Below, piece by piece: positions 1 to 12,810 of a stretch of 64,000 bases of DNA (the stretch's first letter is position 1; each line of letters starts with the position of its first letter). The notes below the pieces were generated by a model that worked only from the letters and a program-made list of their open reading frames with translations, searched no databases and was not told the DNA's origin. The translations under genes and the position numbers were made by a program. The stretch is from Boletus sp. NGJ (lineage: Eukaryota > Basidiomycota > Agaricomycetes > Boletales > Boletaceae): NCBI GenBank assembly GCA_019096195.1, contig JAGTXK010000050.1, positions 744,001 to 808,000 on the forward strand. Direction: 5' to 3'.

Positions 1-1660
1 GATATCCCAGGAGCATTTTCAGCATCCATAGAAAATATGGAGGATTTCATATTTGCTGGTTCTGCCAATTCCAACTCAAATGAACCCCTTCCTAGAACAC
101 TCAGGGAGGCTTACTCCAGAGCAGACACAGAACTCTGGAAATCAGCAGTGGAAGAAGAGCTTCAAAGCCTCAATTCCAATCATGTCTATGAAACTGTTCT
201 TGTCCCAGAGGGAGTCAAACCCATCACTTCCAAACCTGTCTTCTGCATTAAACAAGATCAAAGTGGAAATGTGGAATGATACAAGGTTTGGATAGTTGCA
301 AGGGGCTTCACCCAAAAGGAAGGAGTTGATTATCAGGAGGTTTTTGCCTCAGTAGCAAATCTTGATTCAGTCCATACACTGATTGCCCTGGCTGCAAAAC
401 ACAATCTAGAGTTGGATCAAATGAATGTCTCCACAGCATATCTGAATGGAGAGCTTGAGGAGGACTTATACATGCTACCTCCAGATAGTGTTCCTATCCA
501 ACCTGGATATTGCTGGAAGCTCCAATGCTCCCTATATGGACTTAAACAGGCTGGACAAACTTGGAATAAAACCCTAGATTGAAAGCTTGGAGAACTTGGC
601 TTCACTAGTTTGGATGCAAAGACATGCCTCTATGTCTACTGGAAGGATGGACAGGTCTGCTTCCTGGTTGTCTACATCAATGACCTACTCTTAGCTGCCA
701 GTTCTTGGAAGTTCATGGATTTCATCAAAAAGGAACTTTCCTCTAGCTTCAAAATGCAGGATCTTGGAGAAGCCAAGTATATCTTGGGAATTGAAATCAA
801 GTGCAATTGTGAACTTCAAACCATCTCTCTGTTCCAATCACAGTACTTCTGGACTGTCCTGGATCATACCAGTATGTTGAATTGTAAACCTATATGGACT
901 CCAATGGCACACAATTCCCATCTCTCTGCAACTGACCCAGAGAATGACCGTAGCATCCCAGAAATGGTGATTGAAAGATGCCAAGTTTCTTATCTCACTA
1001 TCATTGGGTCCTTGATGTATCTCATTCTCAGAGAACATCCAGATATTGCATACACAGTTGGGATACTTAGTCGCTTCAGTGCAAAACCCAAACTAGTTCA
1101 TTGGGAAGCAGCAAAGTGAGCACTCAGGTACATCCAAGCCACAAAGAACATGGAACTCAGGGTCAATGGAACTGAGATCTCAATGAACCTAGACTTCCAT
1201 GGATACACTGATGCTGGATGGTCTCAAGATCCCAACAACTCCCAATCCACTTCTGGTTTCCTTTTCATAAGCAATCATGGGGCCATCTCATGGTCCAGCA
1301 AACAACAAAGCATGGTTGCACTCTCAACTACTGAATTAGAATATGTACATCAGACTTAGCAATGCTGGACAGCACCTTGCATGGCTCTGGACCTTCTTCA
1401 ATGAAATTGGGCATACACAAAAGGGCCCAACTGAACTATTTTGTGATAATCAAGCTGCCATAATCTTATCCCATGATCCACAGTTCCGAGCATGAACCAA
1501 GCACATCCAACAGAAATACCATTTCATCAGAGATGACCTTGTTGGAAAGGGAGAAGTAGTTGTTCACTATGTTCCAACTGGAGACATGGTGGCAAACATA
1601 CTTACAAAACCACTTGTAAGGGATCAACACTGGAAGTTCATTAAAACCATGGGACTATAG
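1..1660 (+). mobile_element. Ty1/Copia retroelement, 3' part of pol (fossil)
   Basis: The translated sequence reads as the reverse transcriptase and RNase H end of a Ty1/Copia polyprotein. Recognisable blocks, in order, are an ARGFTQKEGVDY-like block near 300, an LDQMNVSTAYLNG-like block near 415, an SLYGLKQA-like block near 530, the YINDLLL catalytic-loop region near 675, and an RNase H part (GYTDAGW..., STTELEY) from about 1200 to 1350. The order RT then RNase H running straight into a 3' LTR is the Copia arrangement. Gag, protease, integrase and the 5' LTR lie outside the window. The element is broken in several places and looks old. It is a fossil with no expected activity. Confidence 0.85.
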
Positions 1661-1677
1661 TTATACTCAAGTGGGAG

Positions 1678-2160
1678 TGACAATATTTGTCCATAATCAA
1701 GTCCCAAATCATTCTGGTTTCACCACTTCCAAGCCCAGAAGCATCACTCCAGAACCATATCCTGGAACCACTGGTTCCAAAGGTACTTCTGGAATTTTCC
1801 TGTGCCCTTCTGCAGGTTCTGAGACTAGCATCTTGGAACTGCTCCAGAACTGTTTCTGGAATTTTCCCATGCTTATTCCGAATCTGAAATGAGCTTTTAT
1901 CACACTTAGACTTTCTATCATTTCTTAGCTGATGCTTACAGCACATATTATACACTTCTTTTGGACCCGCTTACACACAACATAATATAAGTATATCTTT
2001 GCCCACAGTATATATAGTCTCTGCTTACTGACACACACCTTAGTCATTTCCGCCCTCTTAGGCAGCGGCTGAGGTGAGTCTTCTTTTCACATATTGTTTA
2101 CTTATAGCTAATGCACATACTTAGTCCTGGACAATTCCTGCCCTCTCCTAGATTCTATCA
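1678..2160 (+). repeat. probable 3' LTR of the Copia element
   Basis: A purine-rich tract (CAAGTGGGAG) directly precedes TGACAATATTTG, the expected polypurine tract and LTR start after Copia RNase H. A TATA-like run (AGTATATATAG) lies near 2008. The right border is uncertain: CTATCA at about 2160 is the most plausible end. The partner LTR is outside the window, so neither border can be checked here. Confidence 0.45.
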
Positions 2161-2165
2161 ATTGG

Positions 2166-2652
2166 GCAACTCGAAAATGAAGCAAAACTCCATCCAGGAC
2201 TCAAAATCCACATCCCACCTCAACAGCAACAAATCCCACAGCTTGAAGAGGCAGAGACTCAGCTGATGGAAACCATTAAAGATCTCAAGGGACGAAATCG
2301 TATTTTTGGCACCCTGCCAACCCTAAATGAGCTTCTCAAGCCACCTAAAGAACAGGAAATCGGGAAGGGATCATCTTTCAAGGATGCTGATAGAAATGAG
2401 GAGACAATAACTGATGTTGTGTGCCAGGAGATGGATGCTGCCAATGCTAAGGTAATTGCTGTTGATTCTGATGATGAAATTGATGGTCCTTCAAGGCCAT
2501 CCATAATGTGTGCAAATGCAATGTTGATGTGCAAGCAACTCGAACAGACAATCAAGGATTATGGTGATTCAGATGAAATTCTTGTCTTGTCCCATCACCT
2601 TTGCCTCTTTCAAGCTAAATTATGCCATCAAGAGCTCCTCACAAGTAAATAG
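2166..2652 (+). pseudogene. Tigger/pogo (DDE-1, CENP-B-like) transposase, C-terminal remnant
   Basis: The open stretch from 2266 encodes 128 residues, with reading possible from about 2166. It has an acidic segment (VDSDDEIDG) followed by a tail with a CKQLEQ block and LSHHLCLFQAK. This resembles the end of basidiomycete Tigger/pogo transposases, where an acidic linker is followed by a short conserved helix-rich tail. No DDE catalytic core is present, so only the C terminus remains. It directly abuts the Copia LTR, suggesting that insertion cut an older transposon. Family assignment rests on motif memory and is moderate; it could be another transposon-associated protein. Confidence 0.4.
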
Positions 2653-5613
2653 ATCTCTTTTTTGGACTGTAACAAAATGACTCTATGCTTGATCTATATT
2701 ACTACTTTTCCAATTGAGTTAGCCAAACTGTGGGAAAACATGGTCTTGCATATCCCTAATAATGCATAGAGAATTTCCTGCCCCAGCATTATGCATTATC
2801 AGGATGTCGACTGTATGTTCAAAGCACATGGTAAATTCACTCGAGTTGCTCACACCACTGACATAGGATGGATCACACTGTGGGAAAATTGACCCATGAT
2901 ATTACTTGGACCCTACTATTGGATGCGGACCTTAGGGTATAGCATGGGTAATACTGCAGGTTGGCCACCCAACACCATACCCATACCCATCAACACTGTA
3001 TCCATAGCAGGTATGGATATGGTTATACCATACAGACCTATGGTGTGGAAATATCCATGGGTAGGTACTAGGATTATCATCAAGAATATAGTAGATATTC
3101 GGGGTGCTAGCCTACTACTTGGTCGTCCTGTGAGTCTCTGGCCTTTCTCTTTCTGTTCACTTTCATTATCTCAACTAGGTCATTGTGCAGCACTAGGTCA
3201 CATTGTAGTCATGAGCCAAGGCAAAGCAGAGCCCAAGTTGATGCAGGCAATAGGCAATTATGGGTGAAGTGAAGTAGATGGTAACCTTGAGAAAATACAT
3301 GCTTGACAGCTGTTGACATTGCTGAGTCAGAAATAGTAGCCAAAAAGATGGTAAGGAAATTGTTACAGCGACAGGGACAAAATAATTACTTACGAGGAAC
3401 ACTGAGATAATCTAGTGCCCTGTAATGCAAGTGAGATCATCATTAGACTATGTACCTGTAGGAGCTTTCCAATAATCAAAAAATACTAATTAGTATTCAT
3501 TACTCACTGTGTGAGCATGCAATTGAAGACAGCAACTGCAGCAGTCACATTCCATGGTAGTGTGGATTGGATCAAGAATAAGGATTGTTTCTAGGGCATC
3601 TGCACTTTCTCAGTGAACAGATCTGGCTACAAAAGAATTTCTGTGCCATACAAAACTTGGTGCCAACTTCCAAGCAGAGGTAAGAATCTTGGGAGTTGTG
3701 AGTGGATGATCACTGTGGCAGATGAGTGGATCATGTAACCTGGGCAACTGTGCTCAGGCCAGTCTTGCAGGCACAGCCACATACCTATGACATATCTGTG
3801 CATATAGATACAATGTAACCACAGGTTTGCAAATTGCACACTGTATCTATACCTGCCATACCTGTACACCTGCCACCTGTGGTGTTGCTCCCACCCATGT
3901 TATGCAGTACCCTAGGTGTTGTTGCTGATGTTAGAGGAGAATGACCTTCCTGCTAGTTCCAATGGAATCACAGAGGATGAATTAATTGACATATTTGATA
4001 ATTTAGATCACAAGAAGGAAATTCATGGTGTTTCTGGCAGCACAAGCAGCATGCTGGATCTACAAATTGTGCTTGACAAAGTCCCAGAGAGTCAGCTACA
4101 TCAGTGGAACAAATAGCCTTATTGAGGACAATTCCATGTTGGATAAAAGGTCTGCAATTTTGAAGTTCTATTGAAGTTTAAGTGGGTTAAATAATAAACC
4201 CTACTCTTGAAATAATATTTAACAGTTTTTCATCTGGCCTTCAAGCTTCCCTTTCTGTTCTTCACTAAATGGCTAACTTCATCTGCTGTCTATCAGCATG
4301 TCACCCCTCTCCTACATTGCTTGGACTAATGTTATTTGCTAAGGTATGCTCTCAGACAACCAAAACTCATGTTATATATAGGCTATTCATTCTCTGCTGT
4401 TTTATCCTGGATTCCTGTTCCTTTGCTATTCTTGTCATATGATAATTGATACATTCTCAATGCCAATACTCCCTTTTCTTCTGACCTACTATATCTGTCA
4501 TTGTCATCCACCCATTCAACTCTACTGCTGATGGATGGTCAACTTGAGGAAGCTTTTAGTTTACCTATTTTCAACCATTTGTTCTCTGGTCTTATGCATT
4601 TTGTCTCACCCACTTTAGGCCTTATCTTGATTGCAATACTGTGTTCTTTGACCAAGCTCTGCTCTCCATGTAATATCTATTTGTTACTACTGCCACCATT
4701 CACTAACCCTTTTGTACATTGACCTTTATGATCACTCAACATTTATTTAGTGAAAGGAACAACCAGTGAACAAAAGAATGAAGCCTATGCCTGATATCTC
4801 AAGCATTGCCAACTAAAACAATATATGAGAGAGTGAGAGGCAATATCAAGACTAAAGAATACATGGTATATTATTGGCTACTTATATACTACTGGCAGCA
4901 GTGCACAGACTGTTGACCTGCATCAAACTCGTTTCATGCACAGTCAGAAGCTAGAATCCAAATAGAATTAATTCTACCACTTGCAGCGGTTGGAATATTC
5001 CAATACTCTAAGGCCCTATGACCCTTAGTATGACCCAGCAACCCAGCAATTCTTAGAATATTCCACCAAGAAACCAAGAAGAAATTAATGTTTTTCTCCA
5101 ACACATAGCTCTGTTACTATCTACAAGTACATAGCTAAAATAAATAAAAATGTATATAGCCAAGTGTCAGTGAGAGAACATGATCATGTGACCATGAGCT
5201 ATACAGCCTTATATCACCTGACTGAACATTCCATGACCTTCCATGGTATTCCATGGAGTTCTATGGCATTCTTTGAAGTTCTATGCTTCAGTCAGTAAAA
5301 GCTTGGCATTTGTAATAAACCTCTTGGCATTAGTAAGCAGCCAACCCTTCTGATTGGCTAGCCAAGCCCATGTATTTATCTATAAGAGGAGAGCCATTTA
5401 GGCCACCAAGAGAGCAGATCACCCCTCATATAGGGCATCTCAATCAGAGAAGTTCTCTCAAGGAGAATAATTCTCACCCCTACTTGGAGTACCACTCACA
5501 GGCAACCCACAGAGGACCTTGAGGAGGACATTCTCCATTGTTTAGACAGCTTGTTAGATTGTCAGGAGTAAACTCTTGTAGCCAATAATGCACAAGAAAT
5601 ATAGGATACCTAT
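2653..5613. other. decayed repeats, no gene recognised
   Basis: No coding stretch with a recognisable family was found. Two places (about 2940-3075 and 3780-3900) are rich in ACCCATACC / GGTATGG-type inverted motifs and look like weak copies of the hairpin element seen at 39.4 kb. Two near-palindromes (GGAATATTCC near 4993 and AGAATATTCC near 5055) may mark a small mobile element. The last 250 bases before the Gypsy-A LTR (TATTTATCTATAAGAGG onward) look like the TATA-and-leader part of another LTR, but no partner is visible. Confidence 0.4.
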
Positions 5614-6091
5614 TGTAATAATATGGGAAATTTTCAAACTTTTCAAACGATCACTTACTTCTCATCTTTTCAAAACTTCTTCTTCATAAGTCACGTGACT
5701 GTGCACGTGACCGTGGGAACACATCACATGATAGGTCTAGAACCTATGACGTCATATGACATCATACCTCATGTGATCCACGACCTTTTAATTTCCGCTC
5801 TTCTCACACAGCCCCATTAATCTCCGTCTTACCATACGTAGTAATTTATCACACGCACAGCATGGTCTGTGCACACTTCTCTCCTGTATATAAACTAGCA
5901 CCTTGACGACTGGTACCCCAGTCTAATCCACTTGTATCTTCCTCCAACAACCTATTAGCTTCGGCCATCGGTTGTCGTAGGGTTGGGAATATCCAGGACT
6001 AAGACTCCCCACCTTATTCGTTAAGCCAGGACTTGTGTAGCCTGCGAGATATTCGAGCCTTGTGGTTTGGTTTCCGAAAGGGATCATAACA
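5614..6091 (+). repeat. Gypsy-A 5' LTR with promoter motifs
   Basis: 478 bp, TGT...ACA ends. It contains two CACGTG E-box palindromes (5692-5697 and 5704-5709), a perfect TGACGTCA palindrome (5747-5754) followed by the near copy TGACATCA (5757-5764), and a TATATAAA box (5887-5894). These lie in promoter order ahead of the presumed transcription start. CACGTG is the known target of bHLH factors and TGACGTCA of ATF/CREB-type bZIP factors; use by this element is inference. Confidence 0.9.
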
Positions 6092-6702
6092 CTTGGATTA
6101 GACTATCATACACAACGCTCGGACTCCAGAGCTAAGGAGACATACGCGGGCCCAGCGTTAAGGGACATCTGCATAGTATTCACCACTTGATGGTGACGAG
6201 AAAAGCACTCGCCAAAACGCTTGAATATACGCTCGTCCGGCGTCATAAATAAGGATAACGTTGCTGCCGGGCATAGTGCACTAGCCCCACTTCTCAGGTG
6301 GTTGCCGACTTGAGCGTACGCTGGTTCTACGATAGTGAACCCAGGTTCTCGTGATTACCTGTGACGTCACGAAGTAGCGTTAGGGAGATTTATCTCGCCT
6401 TTCTCCTGTGCTACACCTGCTAGTAGTAAAGCAGTCATACTCCGGTCCCCTATCACCGTCGCCCACCATTTTTAATGATCTATACTTCGACTCCTACGAA
6501 GGCATAGGAACCCCAGAACCGGATTGCAAGATATCTGGTAGTAAGGTTCTGAAAGAAGACCGACGTAGGAAAAGGAAAACTTATACAAGGAACCCCGACA
6601 AAATCAGACCTCTTCGTCCATCCTCCGCATTCGCCCTTTACCGCATCCAATACTTCCGCTCTTATCTTCGCCCCACATCTCTTCTAAAACCAAATCCTCG
6701 AT

Positions 6703-7866
6703 ATGTCTAGAGTCGACATTGACGAACTCGTCCAAAAGCTCGCCGACCTTACTCAGGAACGTGATAAAGAAAATATCATGAAGAAGATTGCTGATCCTGG
6801 AAAATGGGACGGCACAAGGTCATCATTCCGCCCTTGGTGGATAAAGCTCCGTCTCTGGGTTGACGCTCAGAAATGGAAAAATAACAAGATCATGGACATC
6901 GCTGTCCTCTCCCGTCTTGAAGGAAAAGCGGAATCCTTCGCACAATTAATCATGGAGCACTACCTAGATGAGGAAGCTACCATTGAGACGGACGCAAACG
7001 GGGTTCTGCAGCCGGCAAAAGGAGCCACGGCTTGGCCTACTTGGAACAGGCTACAGGAGCAGATCAAAACCCACTTCTGTATCGATACCTTGGCTCACGA
7101 GTCATTAAGGAAACTCGAGACCTTAAAACAAAACGGTCATCCTATTGACCTGTTCCTACAACGATTTGAGATCTTGAGGAAGGAATCGTACATCGACGAT
7201 CACCACGCCGAAGTCTTACTGAAAAAGGCGGTAGACTACAAAATTTACGAACGTTCTCGTTTGAACAGCCCCGCCCGCAATTTTGACTATGAAGACTTAG
7301 TCATAAACTATAGAACAATAGGTCGGGCATTCGAACAAATCATGAACGAACGTGGCCCCCCTCATAGATCTCAACCCCCGCGCTCCTCCTTCCCTCCTCC
7401 ACGTGGGCAACCCCCACAAAATTCATATCATCCAACCTACACGGCAGTAGGAACACAACCGGGTCGCGGTGCACCCATGGAAATAGGTGTCCAGCAGGCT
7501 GGACCCTCCAAGGAAACCAGAACCTGTTTCCACTGTGGCAAACCTGGCCACATAAAACCTAACTGCCCAACGAACCCTTTCAAACGGACTGGTCGTCCAC
7601 CTATGCAACGCCAGATTTGGGACTGGAATCAAGGCTCGTACGTCGAGCAAAATCAGGGAGAAAATGAGTATCCCCATTTTTTTAACGAACCCCAAACTCA
7701 CGCCTACGCACAACGACCACTCCCACAACCTCCCGCAGCTACAACGGCACCAAGTGTAGCAACAAGAACCTATGTTTCTGATGAGGCAGAAGCATATTAC
7801 AGAGACAAATTTGAGGTGGAAGCAAAAGCCCGAGCTGCACAGGCTTTAAATGGACAGCGCCAATGA
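6703..7866 (+). CDS. Gypsy-A gag (capsid and zinc knuckle)
   Basis: 387 codons. The N-terminal two thirds have the retrotransposon capsid pattern: a WDG..SFRPWW opening block, an AT.W..L..QI..HF block and LR.LE.L.Q...I..FLQRFE. A proline-rich linker leads to a CCHC zinc knuckle (CFHCGKPGHIKPNC, about residue 273). Gag assembles the particle that packages element RNA. Pol starts in an adjacent frame with a 4-base overlap, a common Ty3/Gypsy arrangement. About 610 bases of leader separate it from the 5' LTR. Confidence 0.9.
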   Translation: MSRVDIDELVQKLADLTQERDKENIMKKIADPGKWDGTRSSFRPWWIKLRLWVDAQKWKNNKIMDIAVLSRLEGKAESFAQLIMEHYLDEEATIETDANGVLQPAKGATAWPTWNRLQEQIKTHFCIDTLAHESLRKLETLKQNGHPIDLFLQRFEILRKESYIDDHHAEVLLKKAVDYKIYERSRLNSPARNFDYEDLVINYRTIGRAFEQIMNERGPPHRSQPPRSSFPPPRGQPPQNSYHPTYTAVGTQPGRGAPMEIGVQQAGPSKETRTCFHCGKPGHIKPNCPTNPFKRTGRPPMQRQIWDWNQGSYVEQNQGENEYPHFFNEPQTHAYAQRPLPQPPAATTAPSVATRTYVSDEAEAYYRDKFEVEAKARAAQALNGQRQ

Positions 7867-10800
7867 GTACAGAGGGAACTCGGCGGCAAGAACTTTCTTC
7901 TTCTTCTTCTTTTTCATCTTCTCTTACAACGTGTACAAATACCGATTTTCCTATCTCCGATCTCTCCGCTGTACTACATAAATTATCTATGAAATCTGTG
8001 AGGGCGTCTCAACTGAGCGTGGCACCAGAATTAAGTGTACTTAATTCCCTCGTAAAACAACAAAAAATATCGAATATATATAAACCCACAAAGGTCATGT
8101 TAAACCAAGCATCTACGCTTTCCTATGGTGGAGAATTCTCCCTTGAAACCATAGTATCGTGCAACGTTAACGGCCAGTGGTCACGTTATCGTTTCCAGTC
8201 CCTCCTGGATTTGGGAGCGTCGCATACGTTCATAGATCAGGACTACATAAAAAGACATGGAATACCTTTCTATACTATCGACAACCCCATTAAGATACAT
8301 AACGCTGACAGATTGGAAGGAGCAATCGGACCAATCCGTCATGCGGTAACCCTGATGGTGGAAATCGAAGGACACTACGAAGTTATAGACGCTTACATAT
8401 CTAAATTAGGCACTCATCGAATGATCATCGGGTATGACTGGCTATATCGTCATAACCCTGACATCGATTGGGTAAAACAGACAATTACGTTTCCTCGATG
8501 TACCTCATACTGTAAAATTATGGGCCTAGGACCCACTTCCTCTTACGAGCCGGCTCAACTACGTACAATAGAAGAAGGACTGAAAGAAAAGGTTCCATTA
8601 ACTTATTACGAATTTTTAGATGTCTTCTCGGAGAAAGAATCTCAAAGGATGCCTTTACGAAAACATTGGGATCACGCAATTGATCTCAAAGAAGACTTCA
8701 TCCCCAAGAAAGGACGTGTCATTCCCCTTTCGGACATCGAGATGGAAGAAGTCAGAACATTCATCGAAAAGGAAGTCAAAAAGGGTTATATTAAACCCTC
8801 AAAATCTCCACAGACATCTCCCGTCTTCTTCATTCCCAAAAAAGACGGCAAAAAACGAATGGTTATGGACTATCGCTATTTAAACGAAGGAACAATCAAG
8901 AATTCGTATCCACTCCCTCTTATTCCGCAACTAATTGATCGACTCAAAAATGCGGATCTATTTACGGCTATGGATCTCCGATGGGGCTATAACAATGTCC
9001 GCATCAAAGAAGGCGATGAATGGAAAGCGGCATTCGTCACCCCTATTGGAGCATACGAACCTACCGTTATGTATTTCGGTCTTACGAACTCTCCTCCCAC
9101 TTTCCAAACGATGATGAACGATATATTTAACGACATGTATGCGATAGTCGTCATCTACATCGACGACGTTATGATATTCACTTCAAAAAAGACAAAAGAA
9201 CAACACGAAGAAGTTGTAAAGGAAGTTTTATGCCGTCTCCGCGAAAATGACCTTTACGTAAAACCAGAAAAGTGTACCTTCTCGGCAGAAAAAGTGGATT
9301 TCTTAGGGATGGTGGTATCTAAAGAGGGGGTAGAAATGCAGTCGAAGAAAGTAGCTGGGGTCATGGATTGGCCAATTCCTACTCGCTTGAAGCAACTTCA
9401 AGACTTTCTTGGACTCTGTAATTATTATAGACGATTCATCAAAGGCTTCGCACAAATTGCTAGACCTTTGAACGATCTTACCAAGAAAGACGTTCCATTC
9501 AAATGGGGTCCAACCCAACAAGAAGCATTCATGAACCTAAAAAGAAAATTTACGGAAGCACCGCTTCTCGCGTATCCTAATCGCAATCAAGAAATGCGTG
9601 TGGAAACCATGCTTCAGACATCGCCACGGGAGCAGTGCTCTCCACTTTATGTAATGATGGTAATTGGCGACCAGTCGCCTTTATCTCTCACTCTTTTGAC
9701 AGCGCAGAGCGCAACTATCCAATATACGACAAAGAACTGCTTGCAGTAATACGTGCACTAGAAGAGTGGCGTCATTATTTAATAGGTCGCGAAGGATTCG
9801 AAATCTGGACCGATCATAAAAACCTTGAATACTGGAAGAAGCCTCAAACGCTTAGCGGACGTCAAGCACGTTGGCATGCACTTCTTCAAGAATTTAACTA
9901 TTCTTTCGTATATAAACCTGGATCGTCCAATGGAAGAGCAGATGCTCTATCTCGACGACCAGATCACGGTGATGCAGTTGTAGATCATAATCAAAACGTC
10001 ACCGTTCTTCCTCCATCTATATTTATTAATCACGTTTCTCTTTCCTCCGATCTCATGACAAAAATACAAAAAGAATCTAAAAAACATAACGTCGACGCTA
10101 TAAACAATTTCCTTTTCTACTCAGAACTTAATCTATTCAAAAACGAAAAAGATCAAATCTACGTACCAGAATCACTACGTACAGAAATCATTACATTATG
10201 TCATGATTCGCCTATTGCAGGACACGGCGGTCATTCTAAAACTATACATACTCTTTCTCGATATTTCTTGTGGCCAGGAGTCACAAAAGACGTTAAAACT
10301 TATGTAGATCACTGTCAAGTGTGCGCCCTCACGAAGGGTAAGCAAAATGCACCGGCAGGAAAAGTTATACCTCTTCCCGCAGCAAAAAGACCATGGGAAG
10401 ACTTATCAGTAGATTTCATCACAGGCTTACCGCCATCACAATCTTTTACTGCTATCTGCGTTGTTGTGGACAGATTTTCAAAAGAAGTCATTTTTATACC
10501 AACATACGATACTTGTTCTTCGAAAGATCTAGCTATTCTATTTAGAGACCATGTCTGGTCAACACATGGACTTCCCTCTACCCTCGTATCAGATCGAGGA
10601 CCACAATTCATTTCTGCTTTCACACAAGAGCTTTGTAAGCTTCTTGGTATACAACAAAAAATCTCTACGGCATATCATCCGCAAACGGACGGACAAACCG
10701 AACGCGTTAACCGAGATCTCGAGCAGCATCTCCGCGCGTATGTCGGAAAGAAACAAAACGAATGGGTCGATTGGTTGAAACTAGCTCAATTCTCTCACAA

Positions 10801-11536
10801 TAACACCGTAACTACGGCTACCGGAGAAATCCCGTTTAAAGTAACACGAAACTACATACTGCGTATGGGTTTCGAAGGGAATCTCACAGGTTTTGCAGAC
10901 GAAATTGGGCGAAATCATAAGGAGATTGAAGAAGCGCTGGAAGCAACACGAGAGAGGATGATCACCTCTTCTGATAAAAAACGATCTACAGCACCCGAAT
11001 ATTCTATTGGCCAGCAAGTCTGGCTTTCTACAGATAAATTAAAACTTCCTTATACGGCGAAAAAACTAACTCAAAAATGGATTGGCCCTTACGTTATCAC
11101 TCGGGTACTTCCTAACGCCGTAATGCTCAAACTACCTAATTCGGTTCACATCCATCCAACTGTGAACATTTCTCGCATCAAACCTTATCGAGACATGCTG
11201 CCTGGACAACCTAAATCTCGACCAGATGCTATAGAAATTGACGAAGAAGGAGAAGAGCAGTTCGAAGTTGACTATATCGCCGCTTCCAGGTTGAAGAAAG
11301 GCAAAATAGAATATTTGGTTCATTGGAAAGGTTATGACGAAACCGATCGAACCTGGGAATCAGAAGACATTCACGTAACTGCACGGGATGCAGTAAATGA
11401 TTTCCATCATCTTAACCCTTCCGCACCACGCAAGCTTCGTAGTCTATCGTTATCAGCTTTCGCTTCTTTATTCACTCCTTATGAAAATTTCACTGAACAA
11501 GAAAAAACAACGACTCGCCTGGAATTCGAGTTTTAA
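7863..11536 (+). pseudogene. Gypsy-A pol: protease, RT, RNase H, integrase, chromodomain
   Basis: Domains in order: aspartic protease near 8200-8480; reverse transcriptase about 8700-9300 with the YIDDV loop near 9155; RNase H about 9590-9960; integrase zinc domain (H..H..C..C) near 10200-10330; integrase core about 10380-10850; and a chromodomain about 11265-11410 (YLVHWKGY, TWE). A chromodomain after the integrase is known to steer chromovirus insertion toward marked chromatin. The polyprotein region is almost whole, with about one break, and is followed directly by the purine tract and 3' LTR. Confidence 0.92.
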
Positions 11537-11547
11537 AGAGGGGGTAG

Positions 11548-12031
11548 TGTAATAATATGGGAAATTTTCAAACTTTTCAAACGATCACTTACTTCTCATC
11601 TTTTCAAAACTTCTTCTTCATAAGTCACGTGACTGTGCACGTGACCGTGGGAACACATCACATGATAGGTCTAGAACCTATGACGTCATATGACATCATA
11701 CCTCATGTGATCCACGACCTCTTTAATTTCCGCTCTTCTCACACAGCCCCATTAATCTCCGTCTTACCATACGTAGTAATTTATCACACGCACAGCATGG
11801 TCCATGTGCACACTCCTCTCCTGTATATAAAGTAGCACCTTGACGACTGGTACCCCCAGTCTAATCCACTTGTACTCTTCCTCCAACAACCTATTAGCTT
11901 CGGCCATCGGTCGTCGTAGGGTTGGGAATAGCGATGGCCTAAGACTCCCCACCTTATTCGTTAAGCCAGGACTTGTGTAGCCTGCGAGATATTCGAGCCT
12001 TGTGGTTTGGTTTCCGAAAGGGATCATAACA
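11548..12031 (+). repeat. Gypsy-A 3' LTR
   Basis: 484 bp, the partner of the 5' LTR, preceded by the purine tract AAAGAGGGGGTAG. It keeps the TGACGTCA palindrome (11681-11688), both CACGTG boxes and the TATATAAA box. The 5-bp duplication CCTAT follows at 12032-12036. Confidence 0.93.
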
Positions 12032-12036
12032 CCTAT

Positions 12037-12810
12037 TGGGAGAAAACCCTAAATAGAGCAACAAAAGGGAATAGATCTCCAACAGTTTAATTTTACTAGA
12101 CCCTAAACAGCCCTGCTACTCTGCTGACTGCCCACCTAAGAGGATAAGTGACAGTACAGCCAAACAAGCACTGAATTGCACTCTTCTTAGCAAACAATAA
12201 GATTGAGTTACTACAATCTATCTGAGTGACCTAAGTGTAGTGTGAACCTATTCCAGTCTTATCTGGAACATCTCAACATCTCAACAATCCAGCATATCTG
12301 TGGATTACCAGCCACAAAGTCATTGCCTTTTAAAGCAATTGACTCATTTGATTTTCTAAAAAAAAAGCCTACTAACAAAAAGTCTAGCAATCTAGTAGTG
12401 TTGACTAGCATACCTTTAGACATGTTTACAGTTGTTTACACTATTAACCAGACTATAGTTGAAACTATTTCAATTCCAATTCTTCAATACTTGTTGGAAA
12501 TTGGCAAACAACCCATGCACTTAGCTACGCTAAGTACTCAACTGACTTAACCTAGCAAACCTAGAGATTGTTTCATCTAGGAGGTAAACTTTCCCCTAGC
12601 TTATAGTATTCTAACCATGGGAGGCAAAGCAAGCATCTGGGGAAACCCATTGTTAGATAAAGTTTCCATTGCTTTCACCTGCATAGAAGTCACTGTGCTA
12701 TGCTATGACATTATAGGGTACTGGATATGAGATCACAGGAACAAGGGAAGAGTTAGTCCAATGGCAAAACAAACAAACAATGGAATGAGATGCATATGTT
12801 ATGTGCATGT
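12037..12810. other. right flank of Gypsy-A, no gene recognised
   Basis: AT-rich DNA between the two Gypsy elements, probably continuous with the repeat interrupted at 5613. One 102-codon open stretch (12242-12550) shows no recognisable domain, and its biased composition suggests chance. Confidence 0.5.

Larger units (their letters stand above)
5614..12031 (+). mobile_element. Gypsy-A: Ty3/Gypsy chromovirus, nearly whole
   Basis: A 6.4-kb element with two LTRs of 478 and 484 bp that both begin TGTAATAATATGG and end CATAACA. It is flanked by an exact 5-bp target duplication, CCTAT at 5609-5613 and 12032-12036. Gag (capsid plus zinc knuckle) is followed by pol with protease, RT, RNase H, integrase and a C-terminal chromodomain, the order that defines chromoviruses. 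The LTRs differ by about eight substitutions and four small indels (about 97% identical), so the insertion is fairly young. Coding capacity looks almost whole, with about one break in pol. A solo LTR of the same family lies at 31651-32134. Confidence 0.95.

Noticed and set aside
3916-4116. 66-codon open stretch with an acidic sequence
   Set aside because: Too short, no domain, embedded in decayed repeats.
12242-12550. 102-codon open stretch between the Gypsy elements
   Set aside because: No recognisable domain, and AT-rich repeat context.
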